Positions 12,251 to 27,000 of a stretch of DNA of 64,000 nt are shown here, piece after piece. The DNA comes from Callipepla californica brunnescens (taxonomy: Eukaryota > Chordata > Aves > Galliformes > Odontophoridae): positions 2,046,001-2,110,000 of the forward strand of contig JALIRH010000005.1 in assembly GCA_023055505.1 (NCBI GenBank). Reading direction: 5' to 3'. A program made the translations under genes and the position numbers. Positions within the stretch are counted from its first letter, which is position 1, and the number at the start of each line of letters is the position of its first letter. A model generated the notes under the pieces. That model ran no database searches, was not told the DNA's origin, and saw only the letters and a list, made by a program, of their open reading frames with translations.

Positions 12251-14137
12251 CTTTCTGACATTTTTCATTTGAAGCCTATTGTTGTCTGACCAATTTTTAG
12301 GAGAACTTTACAAAGCTGTTTGCCCTCTGCAGTTTTTGTGAAAATGAAGAAAGTGCAAGCTTAGTCTGGTTTCTTGTGCCAGCCTCTTACAAGATATAGC
12401 TAATTAGAAGTGTTTCTGAAATATTTCTCAGGAGGACAACGTGTAGATGAAGGAACTGTGAGTTAAAGTCATATTTTTGTTTTGCTGTATAGTTCTGTTT
12501 AGGGAAGAATTGCAGGAAACAATATTTGAGCAAGAACCGTTCCGTGATGGTTTCCGTGAGTAAGGTGTATGAAATGCTGATCAAGGAGTTTTCAGAGTTC
12601 TTATCTTTATAATAGTTTGAGCTGTAGGATTTCACTTCACCTTTCAGATGCTTTGTAAACAGAGCAAACACACCCAGGTTCTATGGAATGCAAAGGGTGG
12701 CCTCTGTGTGTGGTATGCTTTGTTCTGAGAAGCCTGAATCAGTATATAAAAAGCAGTACAGTTTTCACCAGCTCTTTTGAAATACTTAGGACTGGATGTT
12801 GCTGTGGAACTCCTAAACCAGGCTTCATTCCTATAACTTGCGCCGTGGCTTATTCTGTTTAACTCATGCTTTCCCATCTTAGTACAGGCTGTTAAGATTC
12901 ATTGTCTTTTGCTTTCCCATGTCTGGGGTTTATAATGGCTTCCTTTAAGAACAGTTGGGGGAATGTAATCTTTCTGTATTGGTGATTCGGGGTTTCTGAC
13001 ATGTATGCCGAAGCAGCTCTGTGGGGATGTGATTGCACGTTTGAGGTTAGTGCATAAGGAGATGTGCATAAGTCACATAACAAATGCTGTTTGAAGTCAG
13101 AGTGATCTTGGACATTAGGGTCCAAGGTGTCACATTGTCTATAATGATACTGATTGTGAAAACTGTGTTTTATTTCTCTTTCTACAATGCACAGTTACTG
13201 ACTCCACTCCATCACAGGATAGTGTCATTTGTAGAGCCAGGAAATCATTCCACTGCTCTTTCCTTCAAGTCAGATCAAGTTGAAATTTAATAATAATAAC
13301 TCATAAAAAACTACACTTCTTTCCTTTTAAAAAAAGAGGTGAAATAAGTGAAATGAGAGACAGCAAAAGGGTCCAGGTACTTGAGAAACCCTGCTGGACA
13401 ACCACATGTGTTGTATGAATCATCCTGTTGGCTGTGCTATATTTATCTCTGTCACACTTTGATATCATCCCTTTTCATCACATGGAGAATGTGTCCTGGC
13501 TCTTGTTCACTTACAAGTGAAATGCACAGAGTCCAAACCTGGGGCATACAGAACATCTCTTCCCTAGCGCAGCCTGGCATCTCACTGAAGCAGAACTGAG
13601 CAATCTCCATCCAGCAGCTTCCAGAAATAGACAGCAAACAAGTAAGCCAATATGTGCCTTGCAGGGCCATCTTTTTGGAATTTTATTTTAGTGTTATGAT
13701 TCAGGATATCTGTAAATGGCCTGAGGATGTTTTTCTTTTCTCTCGATTCAGGCTCTAGCAGGCTCTCTGTGCCTCAAATGTAGTTATGTCTGGGGAAAAA
13801 AAAATAAAAAATCTGTACAGTTCTGGGAGTAATTGTACTAAGAGCTAGAGGACTGCAAACTTCAGAAAGGTCTCATCCCTTCAGGAGTTAGTTATTAGAA
13901 TTACGCACTGCCTGCGCCTTTCACATAGAAAACCTGGTATTCTAGTGAGGAGTAATATGTACTGTGCATGTGGACATAAAGTTGGAAAAGACCTTACTGT
14001 GATTCTTGCTTGTTTTAGTTCTTACTGTGGCAGAAATTAGTGGTGTGGTAGAAGTGAGGGCTTTTCCCCAACTGCTTTATCACCTCAGCCCTTGATGAAG
14101 TCAGTTACTACCTAACTCTATGCTGGTTGGTGATGGT

Positions 14138-14418
14138 TATACAAAATCATTCAGCCCTTAAAGGCCACATAGTCCAGCTGCAATGAACAGGAACAGCTGC
14201 ATCAGGTGCTCAAAGCCCATCCAGCCTGACCTCAAGTGTCTCCAGGGTTGGGGCATCCACCACCTCTCTGGGCAACCTGTGTCAGTGCCTCACCACTCGT
14301 ACTGTCAAAAAAATCTTTCTTATATCCAAACTCAATCTCCCCACTTTTAGTTTGAAACCATTTCCCCTTGTCCTGTCACAACAGACCCTGCTGAAGAGTC
14401 CCTGTCCTGGTCAGTCCT
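14138..14418 (-). mobile_element. CR1 LINE fragment (minus)
   Basis: Reverse-complement CR1 blocks in order: caaaatcattcagcccttaa, ccatccagcctgacctcaag, ggggcatccaccacctctct, ggcaacctgtgtcagtgcct, and the segment ending ccccttgtcctgtcaca. This is the best preserved CR1 copy in the intron, about 0.8 kb upstream of the start-codon exon. Confidence 0.88.
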
Positions 14419-15220
14419 GCACCTTGCACTCTTAACATTGTAACGCGTATTTCCTTTATATTTCCTTCCTATGATTTACTTCTCCCCAGTTCATCAGGCT
14501 GGCAGGAACTGAATTCCCTGGCTGAACAGCTGCGCACAGTGACTAATGTGACTTTTCAGACACACTCTCTGATTTTGATGCAAATCTCTGTTGGCATCTT
14601 GTGAAGCGGATTACTCTGGGTCATGCAGGGCAGGAGCTCCTCTCCTATCCCTCTCTGTCCTTGCAGTGGAGTTTGGCTTTCCCTTACTGTTTACTCACTG
14701 AATCCCTTGGTCTTGTGCTGCTCTGAATGCCTCTGTTGTGCAGCCACGCTGCCAGCAGCAGGGAAGCTTTGGCTCTCAGGTCCCCAGAAATCTAGCTAAT
14801 AACTTAATAGCTTCTCGTCCCTACCCAGCTCTCTCTGCAAAGTGCTTTGTTGTGAGCTGGGAGCACACAGATGGCAGAGTGCTGCTTATCTCCAGGCTGT
14901 TACACTGGGGTTATTCTCAGAATTGGGTGCCTTTACAGAGTGAGGTTTGCTGAGGTCTGCAGCTTTAGAGAACCTTTTCCACAAATAGGATTTGATACAA
15001 TGGAGAGAAAAGCAACAGCATCTGCACTCACAATAGTGGCTTGGGGGCACTACAGCTTTTTTCAGACATGCTGTGTAGGAATTATCTGTACTGCTGTGTG
15101 CAATTGACCCAAGATGTGATGTTTCTTGGTTTTTTTATTTTTAGTATGATCCCATCATTTGAGTGCAGAGCACCATCACGCCTTTTGATAATTCTCTCTT
15201 CTGTGTGTGTCTCTCTCCAG

Positions 15221-15403
15221 GAAAGGATGCCACAGACACCTCCCTTTGCAGCAATGTTTGACAGCAGCGGCTACAACAGGAATCTGTATCAGTCAAAAGA
15301 GGATGGCTGTGGAGGGCTCTATTACCACGATAACAACCTCTTGTCAGGATCTCTGGAAGCTCTGATCCAGCACTTAGTGCCCAATGTAGATTACTATCCT
15401 GAT
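15221..15403 (+). CDS. RASGEF1B: RASGEF1B exon 2 (first coding exon)
   Basis: The acceptor ctctctccag precedes six 5' UTR bases and the ATG at 15227. The exon encodes residues 1-59, starting MPQTPPFAAMFDSSGYN and ending DYYPD, and has donor GAT|GTAAGT. Phase 0 at its end. It covers the N-terminal tail and the beginning of the REM domain. Confidence 0.96.
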
Positions 15404-18400
15404 GTAAGTATGTCATGTTGGAACAGAAATTGGACATGAGAACAGAACGACTGTCATTTGCAAGTTTTTGTACAGTCCAGATGCATGTGTGCCTTGAAAT
15501 TTTGTAATATATCTTTTAGAAAAGAAGAATGATACCAAGGGGTCTTGGGGACGGGATGTCTGAGGGATAAATTATTTCACTTTTTGGTGAACAGCTGTGG
15601 CTGAAGACTCTGCTTGATTCCATAGATGAATTTATGATTCTAAGACAGGACCTTTACAGCTCCAAGACAGAACTGTCCTTAACCTATTGGTTATCTATTA
15701 ACGCTCAATGTAAAATTTAAAAATGAAGCTACTTAATTCTGATTAGTCAAACATGATATATTTAAAGCTTTGAGAACTGAAACATTGTAGATTTTGTGAT
15801 GGGTGTCATAAATACTAAACTACTAGTAGCTGGGGAAAGGACTGAATAATTTGAATATGCATCTCACAGTGGGATCAAATAATTATATATGGAAAGCCAA
15901 GGCAAAAGAAGGAACCTTTTCTGCTAGTCCCTGAATGAGTTTTCATTTGTTCTGTAAAACTAAACATTCTGTGAAGAGTGATAGCTTTATCTAGAGAAAC
16001 ATGGGAACAAACAATATCTCTCAGTGTAGATTGGACTTGTAGCATGAATTTTATTCTCTTGTTGGCCTAGGAAGATTTATGCCATAGGGCACTGGCTCTT
16101 GCAGAGGTGTACTGCAGAGCAAGGGAGATGAGCTGAGATTCTGGGTAATTTCAAGTACTAGGCTTGTAAGAACACTGTGTACAAAAGCAGAGCTAAACCA
16201 GCCCAGCCCTCCTTGTTTCGGTTTAATCTTGCCTAATTTGGCTCAAGCGTGATGGCACAGCACTGAGTCTGGAGCAATGACAAGTGTTCAATTAAGAGAT
16301 TATTGCTGTAGTAATAGTACTTGGTACAGCCAAATGCAGTTTTCTTCTGCAGATGCTAAAATGATTTGTCAGGAGTAGATTTTGAGAAAATACGAAATGA
16401 TGGTGATTTACCCCTTTCTCTTGTTTGCAGAGGACGTACATATTCACCTTCCTTCTCAGTTCACGCTTATTCATGCATCCCTATGAGCTTATGGCCAAAG
16501 TTTGCCATCTGTGCATTGAGCAACAGAGACTAAGTGAGCCTGGCCAGGACAAGGTAATATCATTTGCTCTGAGAATATGACCTTTAGTCACTAACATTTG
16601 TGGGATATCTCCACACTGTTCAGCCTGTCCTGCGTATTGCTGCTGCTGCACTGTTCGTGTTTTACCAATACAAGGGATAGAAATAAAAGCGGCGGCTGTT
16701 AATGACTCATACTGCAATGATTGCTTTTGTTTCTGCATTTCAAACATATTAATGTGTAGTGTCAAAATGTTGGAAAAATGAATTAAGCGCATGAATGGGA
16801 GTTGCACTGACATGTGCATTCTTGTTTCAGTCTTTGTGGAGTGGCTTAGCTTGCTGGCCACTTGCATGGGAATGCATTTTTTTCCTTGCGTTCATATAAT
16901 ATATAGTGGAAAAGAAACAGAATGTGGATGTTGTCATAGAACCTCTTTGCCAATAGAGAATAACACAGATGAAATTAAGGTACTTGAATCCTTGCCCTGG
17001 CTTTTCCCTGTAATGTATTGTACATACATACATAAGTGGTAAATGATGCTTACCACTTCGATAGTCGATAGCCATAAATTATGGAGCCACTAATATATGT
17101 CTTGCTCTGTGACATTCTAATAACAGAGGAAAAACATGTGGACATAGATATTCTAAGATTTTCCAGTTACCTGGGACCTAATTTCCAGCCCATTTAAGCC
17201 AGTGAGTGTCTTTTCATTCGCCTTAATGGTTATTGACTCTGACCTGTAATCCAATGAAGTTTTAAGTTAAGCTTGAAACTCAACTGACCTTCATACCCTT
17301 ATGCTTTGTTGTATCCTGCAGAAAGGAATTCTATTTCTTTTGGGTTAGCTATGTTTTGTATTGATCCTCCACGTAATGCTCCTCTGTATTTTCAACTAGA
17401 ACCGAATACGAAAAATTGCTCCAAAAATCCTGCAGCTCTTGACAGAATGGACAGAGACGTTTCCCTATGATTTTCGAGATGAAAGAATGATGAGAAACTT
17501 AAAGGAGTTGGCACAAAGAATAACCAGTGGTGATGAGGTAAGTTGCCTCTGAACAAAGTTATTGGACGAAGTGCTTTGATATTGCACATTTGTTATTGTT
17601 AATAACATGGTATGGCTCTGGGAGATTAAGCTAGCTTGTTATGATGGTTCTTGAAGGCAAAAAGTGCTTTCCCATACGTAGTCTAAGAAGAAACTCTATA
17701 GCAAAAGCAGATCCTCTTCAAAGCAGAGGCAGGGATCACCCCATTCCTAAAACCATGAAATAATCACACAGTATGCAGACAAGCATAAATTTGTGGAGGA
17801 TTATATTTTTCATTTTTAATATTTTTGCTTGGAAGAAGATAGATAAAGTATTAGGAAGTTTTGCACACTTGGAAATCCCTATCTGTGTGGCGTGGGTAGC
17901 ATTTGCTAGAATCAGGCCTCTGATCTTTATGTCAGTGGAATAGTTATTGCAGGCTTGGGAAAAAGTTTTTAAAGAAAAACCAGATCAAGAAGAATCGTCG
18001 TGTGTTTAAAGGACTCAGTCTGTTGTACTCCTTCCTCTGAAAGCAGTGCATGAGGAAATCACTTCAGTTTTTTCTAAGTGCCGGTTCTCAGGCTGAAGTA
18101 AAGTTTCATAGAGATCTTATGAAATGCTCTGCTGCTTAATTGGTACTTGTCTTTTAAGTAGTGAAATAAACTCTTTAAAGGAGTGAAATAAACCCAACTG
18201 AAATTCAAGGCTTATTTTCACTGAGTGGAAAGGCAGTTAACAGTGTTTTGATAAGCATCTCATGTGTAGCTGGCACAACATTAAGATTGCAAAAGACATT
18301 GGAGAGGCATTTGGAAGAGCTGTAAACACAAAGAGCAATTGCTAAATGGCACTATGTTTCTAGCCTTCCTCAGCTTAATGTTACATACATAAGCTGTTAA

Positions 18401-20998
18401 ATAATGATATGGACAAGGCATCAAACAGCCTGTTAACAAGCTTTGGTAGGTAAGCTCTCCTGGGAGGAGTTGTGAGTGCTGCCAAAGCCTGAAAAGACCT
18501 TGAGAGACTGTAAATAAGGGTGGAAAAGAATGAATGTAGAATGGTTTGGAAGCTGAAATACATTTCTGTTTTGTGAAAGGGAGGAGGAACAAAAGAAAAG
18601 AAGTAAAGGGACTGAGATGTGGTATGAAATATAAATGAAAAAGAGAATAATGCAGGTTTAGAGTTACTGCAAGATATCTCTAAAGGAGACTTCGTATTGT
18701 GGATGGGATAGGTTTGCTTTCACCATAGGGGCACCTTTCCCACAGTGTTGCTTTGTTTCTTGGTGTTCTTTTAATAGGAAAATAAGGAACTCATGCTCAG
18801 ACTGAGGAAAAGTAATAAGATGAAAAATCATCTACTGAAAAGAAAGGCAGAAGCTTGACAAGCTACTAGAAAATTATCTGTGGGCAGCAGTCTTTCTCTG
18901 ACAGGGAGCTAGATATTTTCCCTAGCTTCCATTGACTCCAAGTTTTCCCTTAGAACAATAAAGAGAAAGCAAGTGTTGCAGTAAGTTGACATGCTTTACT
19001 GTGAACTGCATGCAGCAAATGGCAACTTCCTTGGTCCCACTTTTCTGCAAATTGCTTGGATTTGTTTTTGTGAGTTATTACTTTGAAGCATACAAATAAA
19101 TTATTGTAGACTGTTCCAGTTCACCTGTCTTTTGTAGCTTCCTATTCCACTTTCTGAATTGTTATGCTCCACTGCTGCGTGTCTTTTTCTGTAAAAACAC
19201 GATGGGTAGATGCAAAGCCGCATCAAAGCCACTTCTGTGCTGTTCAGTCCACAGAAGTTTTAAAATATAATTAAATATCAGTGTTGTTCCTTTTACTAAC
19301 AGCTACAAGACTTGCTAGGTATGGTACAAATAGAGAGGGGTGTACTTAAAAAAAAAAGGGAAAAAAAAAAAAAAAAAGAGCTTAAATTTAAATAAAATAA
19401 AATAGACCAGAACCTAGGAAGATCTAATGATGATAATCTTGATTTCACAGCTCTTGTTGTTGCATTGATGTAGAAGCTAAGAGACAAGTTAGTCATAAGG
19501 AGTCATAAAGCATCCAAATAAACTGAAATGTAAACTTCCTTGAGCATCATCTACCAGGAAAAAGGAGTTCAATTAAGAATTTTAAAGTACAGGGTAGGAT
19601 ACTGCAGGCTAAGAGCTCAAGCTGCCTTGTTTCTGTTTGGTCATGCTACACAAGAGTTCAGGTAGTGCAGCTTCTCAAAATCATCATTTTTCTCCCTAGT
19701 TTCATTATCAGTTCTGGGTTGAACTGGGTTGAACACAAATCACAAGTCCAGATGAGGTTTATTGTTTTTGTTTGAAGGTTAAACCACTGATGTTAGGTGA
19801 TTTCCAAACAAGCCAATATTCATCCAAAGAGGTTCGGATGCATTTTTGGTCTCAGTCACTTACCAGTTGAGTAGAAATATTCTTCATAAAGTTATCTTAC
19901 ATTGTACTTAAAAAAAAAAAAAAACTGGGAAAGGAAAATGGCCAGTAAGGAACATTTGTCTATAGAAAATCAAAACACATAGAGACCACAATGCAATTAT
20001 TTACCAGAGAACAAGCAAAATTCAGCCTTGGTTGAGCACTACTGACCTTAAGAATGAATTTGATCCAAAATAATGCTGTTTATTTTGTTAAATTTGGAAA
20101 TACTTACAGCAGCTTTGGAGAGAAGACTGAATTCATTACAATGTGGGAAAAGTTCATGCATTTGGTCACACAGTATTTTGCTGCCAGTAGGTTTTGGATG
20201 CTCACTTTTTCACCTACTTACATTTTCCATCAGTAGCTGTAGGCTGGTATCAGGAATTTGGAAGAGGTACCACTGAGGGGGGGTCTGTTACAGAGCTTTA
20301 CATCAGCATCAGTCCGCTCTGGTGTCATGCAGATTTTAATACTATCCTCCTCCATCTTGAGAATCTCTCTTGATTGTTTCATGTCACAGATGTATCGTAA
20401 GAATGTCCAGCAGCTCCTCCAGAACCTGCTTCGAAAACTCGCGACTGTTAGCCAGTATGAGGAAGTACTTGCAAAAATCAATGCAACGTCCACAGATCGC
20501 CTCACAGTCTTAAAGACCAAGCCACAGTCCATCCAGAGGGACATAATCACTGTCTGCAATGATCCCTACACTTTAGCTCAGCAGCTGACACACATAGAGC
20601 TTGTGAGTTTTTATTTTTTCCAGTGTGATTTTATCCTCCTCCTTTTGAAATGCAAGTTAACGGAGGATCTGACTTGATTGCTTGTGTGCTTTATTTAGGA
20701 GAGACTTAATTATATTGGGCCAGAAGAATTTGTCCAGGCGTTTGTACAAAAGGATCCTTTGGATAATGACAAGGTAATGTGGAGGTCTGGAGCAGCTCTG
20801 AAACGTGATATGTAACATCCTAAATTGAAATGCCCTGTGAACTGCAAACGAGGACCAGCGGAAGCAAACTTTAAAGTGAAAATGCTTTAGTGTTCATCTT
20901 AATAATTTTATTTCATCAATGCTTTTTCTTCCTGGAGCATGTCTCCGGGAGCTCCAGAACCCAGCAAACAAATTGCATCAGTCTAACTCATTTACTGT

Positions 20999-21029
<31 letters not shown>

Positions 21030-24000
21030 TTAGACTAAGGGGAAACTTAATCCTGTGAATATTTTCCTCCAGTGACCTTTGTGATCTACAGCACAAAGCT
21101 GAGTTTAACTGGCTTTCACATTAGTCACTTTCAATACCTGCTCTTTCTTTTATTAAACTGAAGGTAGAGCAGTCATTAAAAAAAGCAGGCAGTGAACTCT
21201 ATGTCAGCATGACATAAAGGACAAAGATGTGTGTTTTTAGCTTACTGCTAGAGTTATCTCTTTGGCTACTGTCTTCAAGATTGTTTATGCTCTTCAAATT
21301 GTATGAAAGGATGTCAGCTAACACTAAAATTACCATTCAGCTAACAGGTCCCTCTTGAGCAAATAGTGTAGTAAAAACTGATTATTTTCCTCTGCAGAAC
21401 TGCTATGGAGACAGAAAGAAGAGTCGTAACCTGGAAGCGTATGTGGAATGGTTTAACAGGCTCAGTTACTTGGTTGCAACAGAAATCTGTATGGTGAGCA
21501 AGGATTATTTCTGCTAAAGTGTTTTGTTTAAGCATCAAAGCTGTGGAGTCTTTATTGCTGTGGTGATGTTATTAGCTCCTTTCAGGACAGGAATGGGTGT
21601 TGTTTCTATTGGGGCTGTGTTAGTGCTGTTTCCTGCTAAGAATCTTAAGCACATGTATTTCTTGCAGCCCGTGAAAAAGAAGCACAGAGCAAGAGTGATA
21701 GAATATTTCATTGATGTGGCACGGGAATGTTTTAACATTGGGAACTTTAACTCCTTAATGGCTATTATTTGTAAGTATGCATCCTCAGATGTGTTGTCTC
21801 TGTTTCATTCTGGGTAAATTACTTTCTACAGATGCCTGCTTCTTTGGGTGCAGTTGGGAGGGGAAATGGCAGCAAACTGCTAAATGACATTGTGGTAATA
21901 CCTCCGTAAGAAATTATTTACTTTTTAGTGTACATCACAGAAAAGTTTTTATTGCAACTCTTTAGAGGTCTAGATCTGCACTTTTTGAACCAGACATCAA
22001 TGCTAAGTTGAAATAGAAGCTCCTCCTGTAGTATGGATTATCAACATTCTGTGTTATTTCTACAGCACCACAAATATCTGAGCAGTTTGAAAATTCCACG
22101 CCTTTATATCTGATAGGAAATTATTGGGAGTATTTTTTGAAATGGGAAAGCTTTCCAGATACATGGAATTTTCAATTAAATTTTTAAAAGGTGGGGTTGA
22201 GAGAATTTGGCTTTTTTGCTGCATATTCATGCTTATCAGGACCACATGAAATCACGTTGTAGTATTTTGTTTGAGCTTTTTTTCTGCAAAACATGTTGAT
22301 CTTTGTTTCCAATGTGTTTTTATCACTGGGCTTTCAGCAAAAAAGTCTGACTTCTGAAAATATGTTATTGTTAGTAGCTCTTTTGTATTAGAAATACTTA
22401 ACGGCCTTAAATAATCTCCAAATCTCCAAGATATTAAAAAGTTCCAACAATTTCTCTTATATCCAGCTGGCATGAACATGAGTCCTGTCTCTCGATTAAA
22501 GAAAACATGGGCAAAAGTGAAGACAGCCAAATTTGATATTCTTGAGGTAAGTTCAACCAATATTTGGAGATATGGCTGTTGTTAGCATGCTACTTTCAAC
22601 TGCTCTCAAGTGCAAGTTTGGCTGCTTTATGGCAAGTTTAATTTAGCATATATTTGCTCTTAATAGTGTAGCCAGCAGGAGCAGGGAGATGACTGTCCTG
22701 CTGCACTCAGCTCTAGTGAGGTCACATCTTGAGAACTGTGTTTAGTTTTGGACCCCTTAGTACAAGAAAGACATTGAGGCCTGGAAGAGTGTCCAAGAAG
22801 GGCACTGAAGTTGCTGAGCTATCTGAAGGACAAGTCTTATGAAAAGTGGCTAAGGGAACTGGGGTTGTTTGGTCTGGAGAAGAGAAGGCTCAGGAGAGAC
22901 CTTATCACCCTCAACAACTGCACAAAGGGAGGTTGTGATTACAGCTGACCTGTGCTTTTTCAACATAGAAGGAGTAAATGGAAGTTATTGTCTTTTTACT
23001 TCCAAAACCCACCTTCTAAACGTTAGTCCCATAATTAAAATAGGTAACCTCTTGAAAAGTAAATACATAAGAGAAGGTTGGCGTTGATTCACCTAATGCA
23101 ATTTTGTCTTTGAAAATGAAATTTAACTGTCAGGTGGCTGTTTTGTCCATTCAGTGAAATTGTTCTTGATGCCAATTAGTTTCAGGTAGCAGAGATCTTT
23201 GGCAAAGATTGTGTGAGGACAGAAATATATGAATTTTTTATCTACTCAGGAAATTATTTAGAAGCTAATTAGCTTGTTCTAAATGACAGTTGTTTAACTC
23301 ACTCTGTAAGCAATATAGAGACAATGCAATGTTCATGATACAAGCATGAGGTGTTTATTAATATCAAGAGAGTTGACTTGTGCTCTGACAATGGATTAAA
23401 ACTTGGCAGTTGTAGCCACACTTGCTTCCTGCACCCTTGGGTGGGAGATGGCCTTTTTTGTGTCAAGGTTAACTGCAAAGCTCTTAATCAGCTCTTAATG
23501 TCACAATCCTACTTCATTCAAACTAATTACACAGGCTGGGCTCTCCTGGTTAAGAACATGTTTTGTGATCTGTGCAGTCATCCTGACCACTACCAGGTTT
23601 AGCTGCCTGATCTTCTTCTGCCATTGCAGCTGAGTCAGCTCTGAGAAATCTGCATACATAGGAAAAGCAGAATACTACTGCTGAGACCCATTGTTATATT
23701 AGTTCACAACTTTGGCTTTTGAGTTAAAGATGAGCTACGTTATTGGTGGAGAAGAAAATAAAATGTCTATGATGCCTGCCTTCGCTTTCCTCTGCTGACT
23801 TGTCCTGGATCCCTTCTTGTGTTGAGTGACTATTTTTTTTCAGTCATACTTCTCTTCTGATTGAAAGAACAAATGTAGAGATGCCCCAGTCCTTTAAAAG
23901 GCTCTACTTTAAAAGCTCTCGCTTTATAAAACAGTTGCTCAAGTGAAAAAGTGTTGTATCTGGTGATGACACTGGCTCACTGAAGCTCATTATTTACATT

Positions 24001-27000
24001 TCTTCATGCTTTGTAGCATCAGATGGACCCTTCTAGCAATTTTTATAATTACCGGACTGCTCTGCGTGGAGCCACCCAAAGATCCTTGACAGCTCATAGC
24101 AACAGAGAGAAGGTATGATTACAAATGACTTGACAATGGGCAGAGATGAAATAAGCTTGTCAAATTGCATGGTAAGCTTTTGTCTGGGGATTCTGATTTT
24201 CAGAGGTGTTGATAATTACTGAAAGAAGGATAAGAAGAAGTGCTTATTAAAATGCTAGAGGACAAACTGGACACGGGAAGAATAACCAGTGGCTTCAAAG
24301 AGACCACTGGGTGTCTTTCAGTTTTAAATGGTTTACAGTTTTGGGTGCAAAAGCTTTAAAATCTACTAAGGAAAGAAAGATATTCTAAAACTTAAATATG
24401 GACAGATCTTTGGTCTAGATTCCTTGGAGTCTCTTTCCTGTACAGTGTTAGATGAGCATTAAATAGACTTTACAGTTTCTTACTGGAAATGGTGAGCTGA
24501 ATCAGATATTTGTGGGAGACAGCGAGCTAAAATCCCCTTTTGCAGATTTCTGGACTTGCTGCAAATTATTCATTAACAGGGGTGGCTTTTCTCCTCTTCA
24601 AAATAAATTAGCATTTGAGAAAAAAAGTGGATTTGATCAAACATGAATCCAGAATTTCAGTTGTAGTTCTTGTGAAGAGGAGTCACCCATTCCTAGCTGT
24701 GACCCGTAGAAGCAGTTGTTCATAAACTACCTCTTTTGAGAGTACAGTGAGTTTTAAGACTTCAAAGTAAGAGCTTACACATGGTGAAATGTTGCAGCGA
24801 AGTCTTGCTGGGAAGTAGATATGGTGACATTTGTTTTATTCCCAGTTGCTACAAGGATGTGTGGCTATGCAAAATTTTGAATGCAAATTAAAATATAGTC
24901 ATTTGAAGGATGTAAGAATGTTGCAATGTTCTCCAAAGAGGAAGAGTTTGATTTGTTCAGTTGGCAGCAAGTGCTCTGATTTGAGTCAATCAGTGCCAAG
25001 GCTTGCTTGAACTCTGGGAACTATAGTTCAAAAGTTATTTACTGTTTTTCTAAGCACACCTCATAGCCACGCAGAGCAAACAATCAAGTGCCAACAAGTG
25101 CTTCAGTTGTGACCTTGAGAGAACCACATGCCAAGAAAACTTTAAGATAATGGAAGCAGTTTGGCACAAATCTGAAAAGGAAACTATATGGACTAGTTTA
25201 CCATCCAAGGGAGATCTTCTTCTTAGAGGAATATCATTTGTTACAAAATGTAGCGCACAGAGTATTTTTGTTCTGTGAAAGGAGAGAGAGAAATAATGCA
25301 GATCTTAGTGTTTTGGTATTTTGTTTAGCTTTTGTACCACCTGACTTCTCCTAAATGTCCTCTGTAGAGCAGTATATTTTTAGTCAGCACCAGACTGAGA
25401 GTAATTTTGTTTTCCTTAGATCGTGATACCTTTCTTCAGCCTCTTGATCAAAGATATTTACTTCCTCAATGAGGGTTGTGCCAATCGTCTTCCAAACGGT
25501 CACATCAATTTTGAAGTAAGTAGACCACTGTGGCACCGAGTTGGGTTTTTGTATAGCATCAACCTCTTCAGCAGAAAACTCAAGGCAGATGATGATTCAG
25601 CTTCCACTGGATTCTAGAGTGTAATCTGAGTGCACCTGTTTCTTCTCACAGGAGCAAGGAGGTAGTCAGGAAAGTGCAGTTATGGTGGAGTATGAATATT
25701 TATAGAAACCAGTTAAATAGTCATAGGTTTTTAGTGAAAAAACTCAGAACTTCTGCCCAGTGCTCATGTAAACATTTCAAGTTGCAAATTTGTTTATATT
25801 CAACCAAAACTCTTAGAAATTAGTATTTTGGGCCTTCTTTTGAACTCCAAAAGTAAAAGGCAAGCTCATCCTTGTCAAGATACGTATGTGGCATTTTTCT
25901 GTGTGAGTCACAGAATTGTGGGATATAGGAGCAGTGAAGGAGTTTTGAGTCATTTTGATATTTCTTTTGCCTTTGATTTCATGTTTCTTATCTGTGGGTT
26001 ACCCCATTAATTGTTTTTTGTTCCAAAGTGCTTTTTGTTCTAAGGACACCTGGGTCACTCACACAAAATTGCAGTAATTCTTTTCTTGTAATCAGTTTTA
26101 ATTAGCCTGGTTCTAAAGTTAGACTGTTTGATGGTCTGGAATTTCTCTTTCACAAAGAGTACAAGTATCCTTGAGGCATGTTAAACTTTAATTGAAAGAG
26201 CTTATCCATGAGTGACATCAAAACACTACATGGAGGATTTTTATTTTTGACATCAATTTTCAGCAAGAAAACAAAGTGTTTCAAGTCGATTAACTTACAA
26301 TGGAACATCTGGATTTCCAAATGTCAGTGTTGAGGCGTCTGTAGACTTGATGTGAAAATTACTAAATACTTCACTGTGAAACAGACAATGAGTATCATCA
26401 AATATGAAAGTTGGGTGTAGAACTGTTATCAGCTATTTGAAAGGAAATCGAGTGCAGATCATGATGTGCTATTTATATTCATGAATAACAACAATTTCAC
26501 CAGAGCAGAGGATTGGAATGTCATTCCAGGTTGAAGAGGGAAAAAAAGAGTCATTCAGTTAAGTCATGTTTAAAATCTAGGAAGCTCCCAAGCCTTGGAC
26601 TTTAAACTGGGATCTCTGCTCTTTAAAATATGTTCAAGTAAATAGTACTCTACAATATATAACATCTTTTTTGTTTCCTGTTCTACTCTTGCAGAAGTTT
26701 TGGGAATTGGCAAAACAAGTTAGTGAATTTATGACATGGAAGCAAGTGGAGTGTCCATTTGAAAGGGATCGGAAGATTCTGCAGTATTTGCTCACCATCC
26801 CAGTCTTTAGTGATGATGGTAAGAAGCCCTGGAATTCCTGCAGATCCAGTGTCACTGGCTGTTGCTTTGTCTCTGTCTTTGTCGGGTCATTGCTTCCTGC
26901 CAGTGAAGAAAGAATTTGACCTGAAACATCTTTGTCTGGAAAGTTTAAAAAAATGCTTCTCCCTTACAAATAAGAAAGAAAATAAGATTTTTCTTTTTAA

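Larger units (their letters stand above)
7011..15220 (+). other. RASGEF1B: RASGEF1B intron 1
   Basis: This is an 8.2 kb first intron between the CpG-island exon and the exon with the start codon. It contains five CR1 fragments (three plus, two minus) and two T-rich tracts (11357-11388 and 12222-12250). No further exon could be supported. A large first intron is typical for this gene and may hold enhancers. Confidence 0.7.

Noticed and set aside
15041..15439. 132-codon open frame that includes the RASGEF1B start exon
   Set aside because: It is the intronic frame fused to exon 2. The acceptor at 15220 and the conserved MPQTPPF start show that translation begins at 15227.
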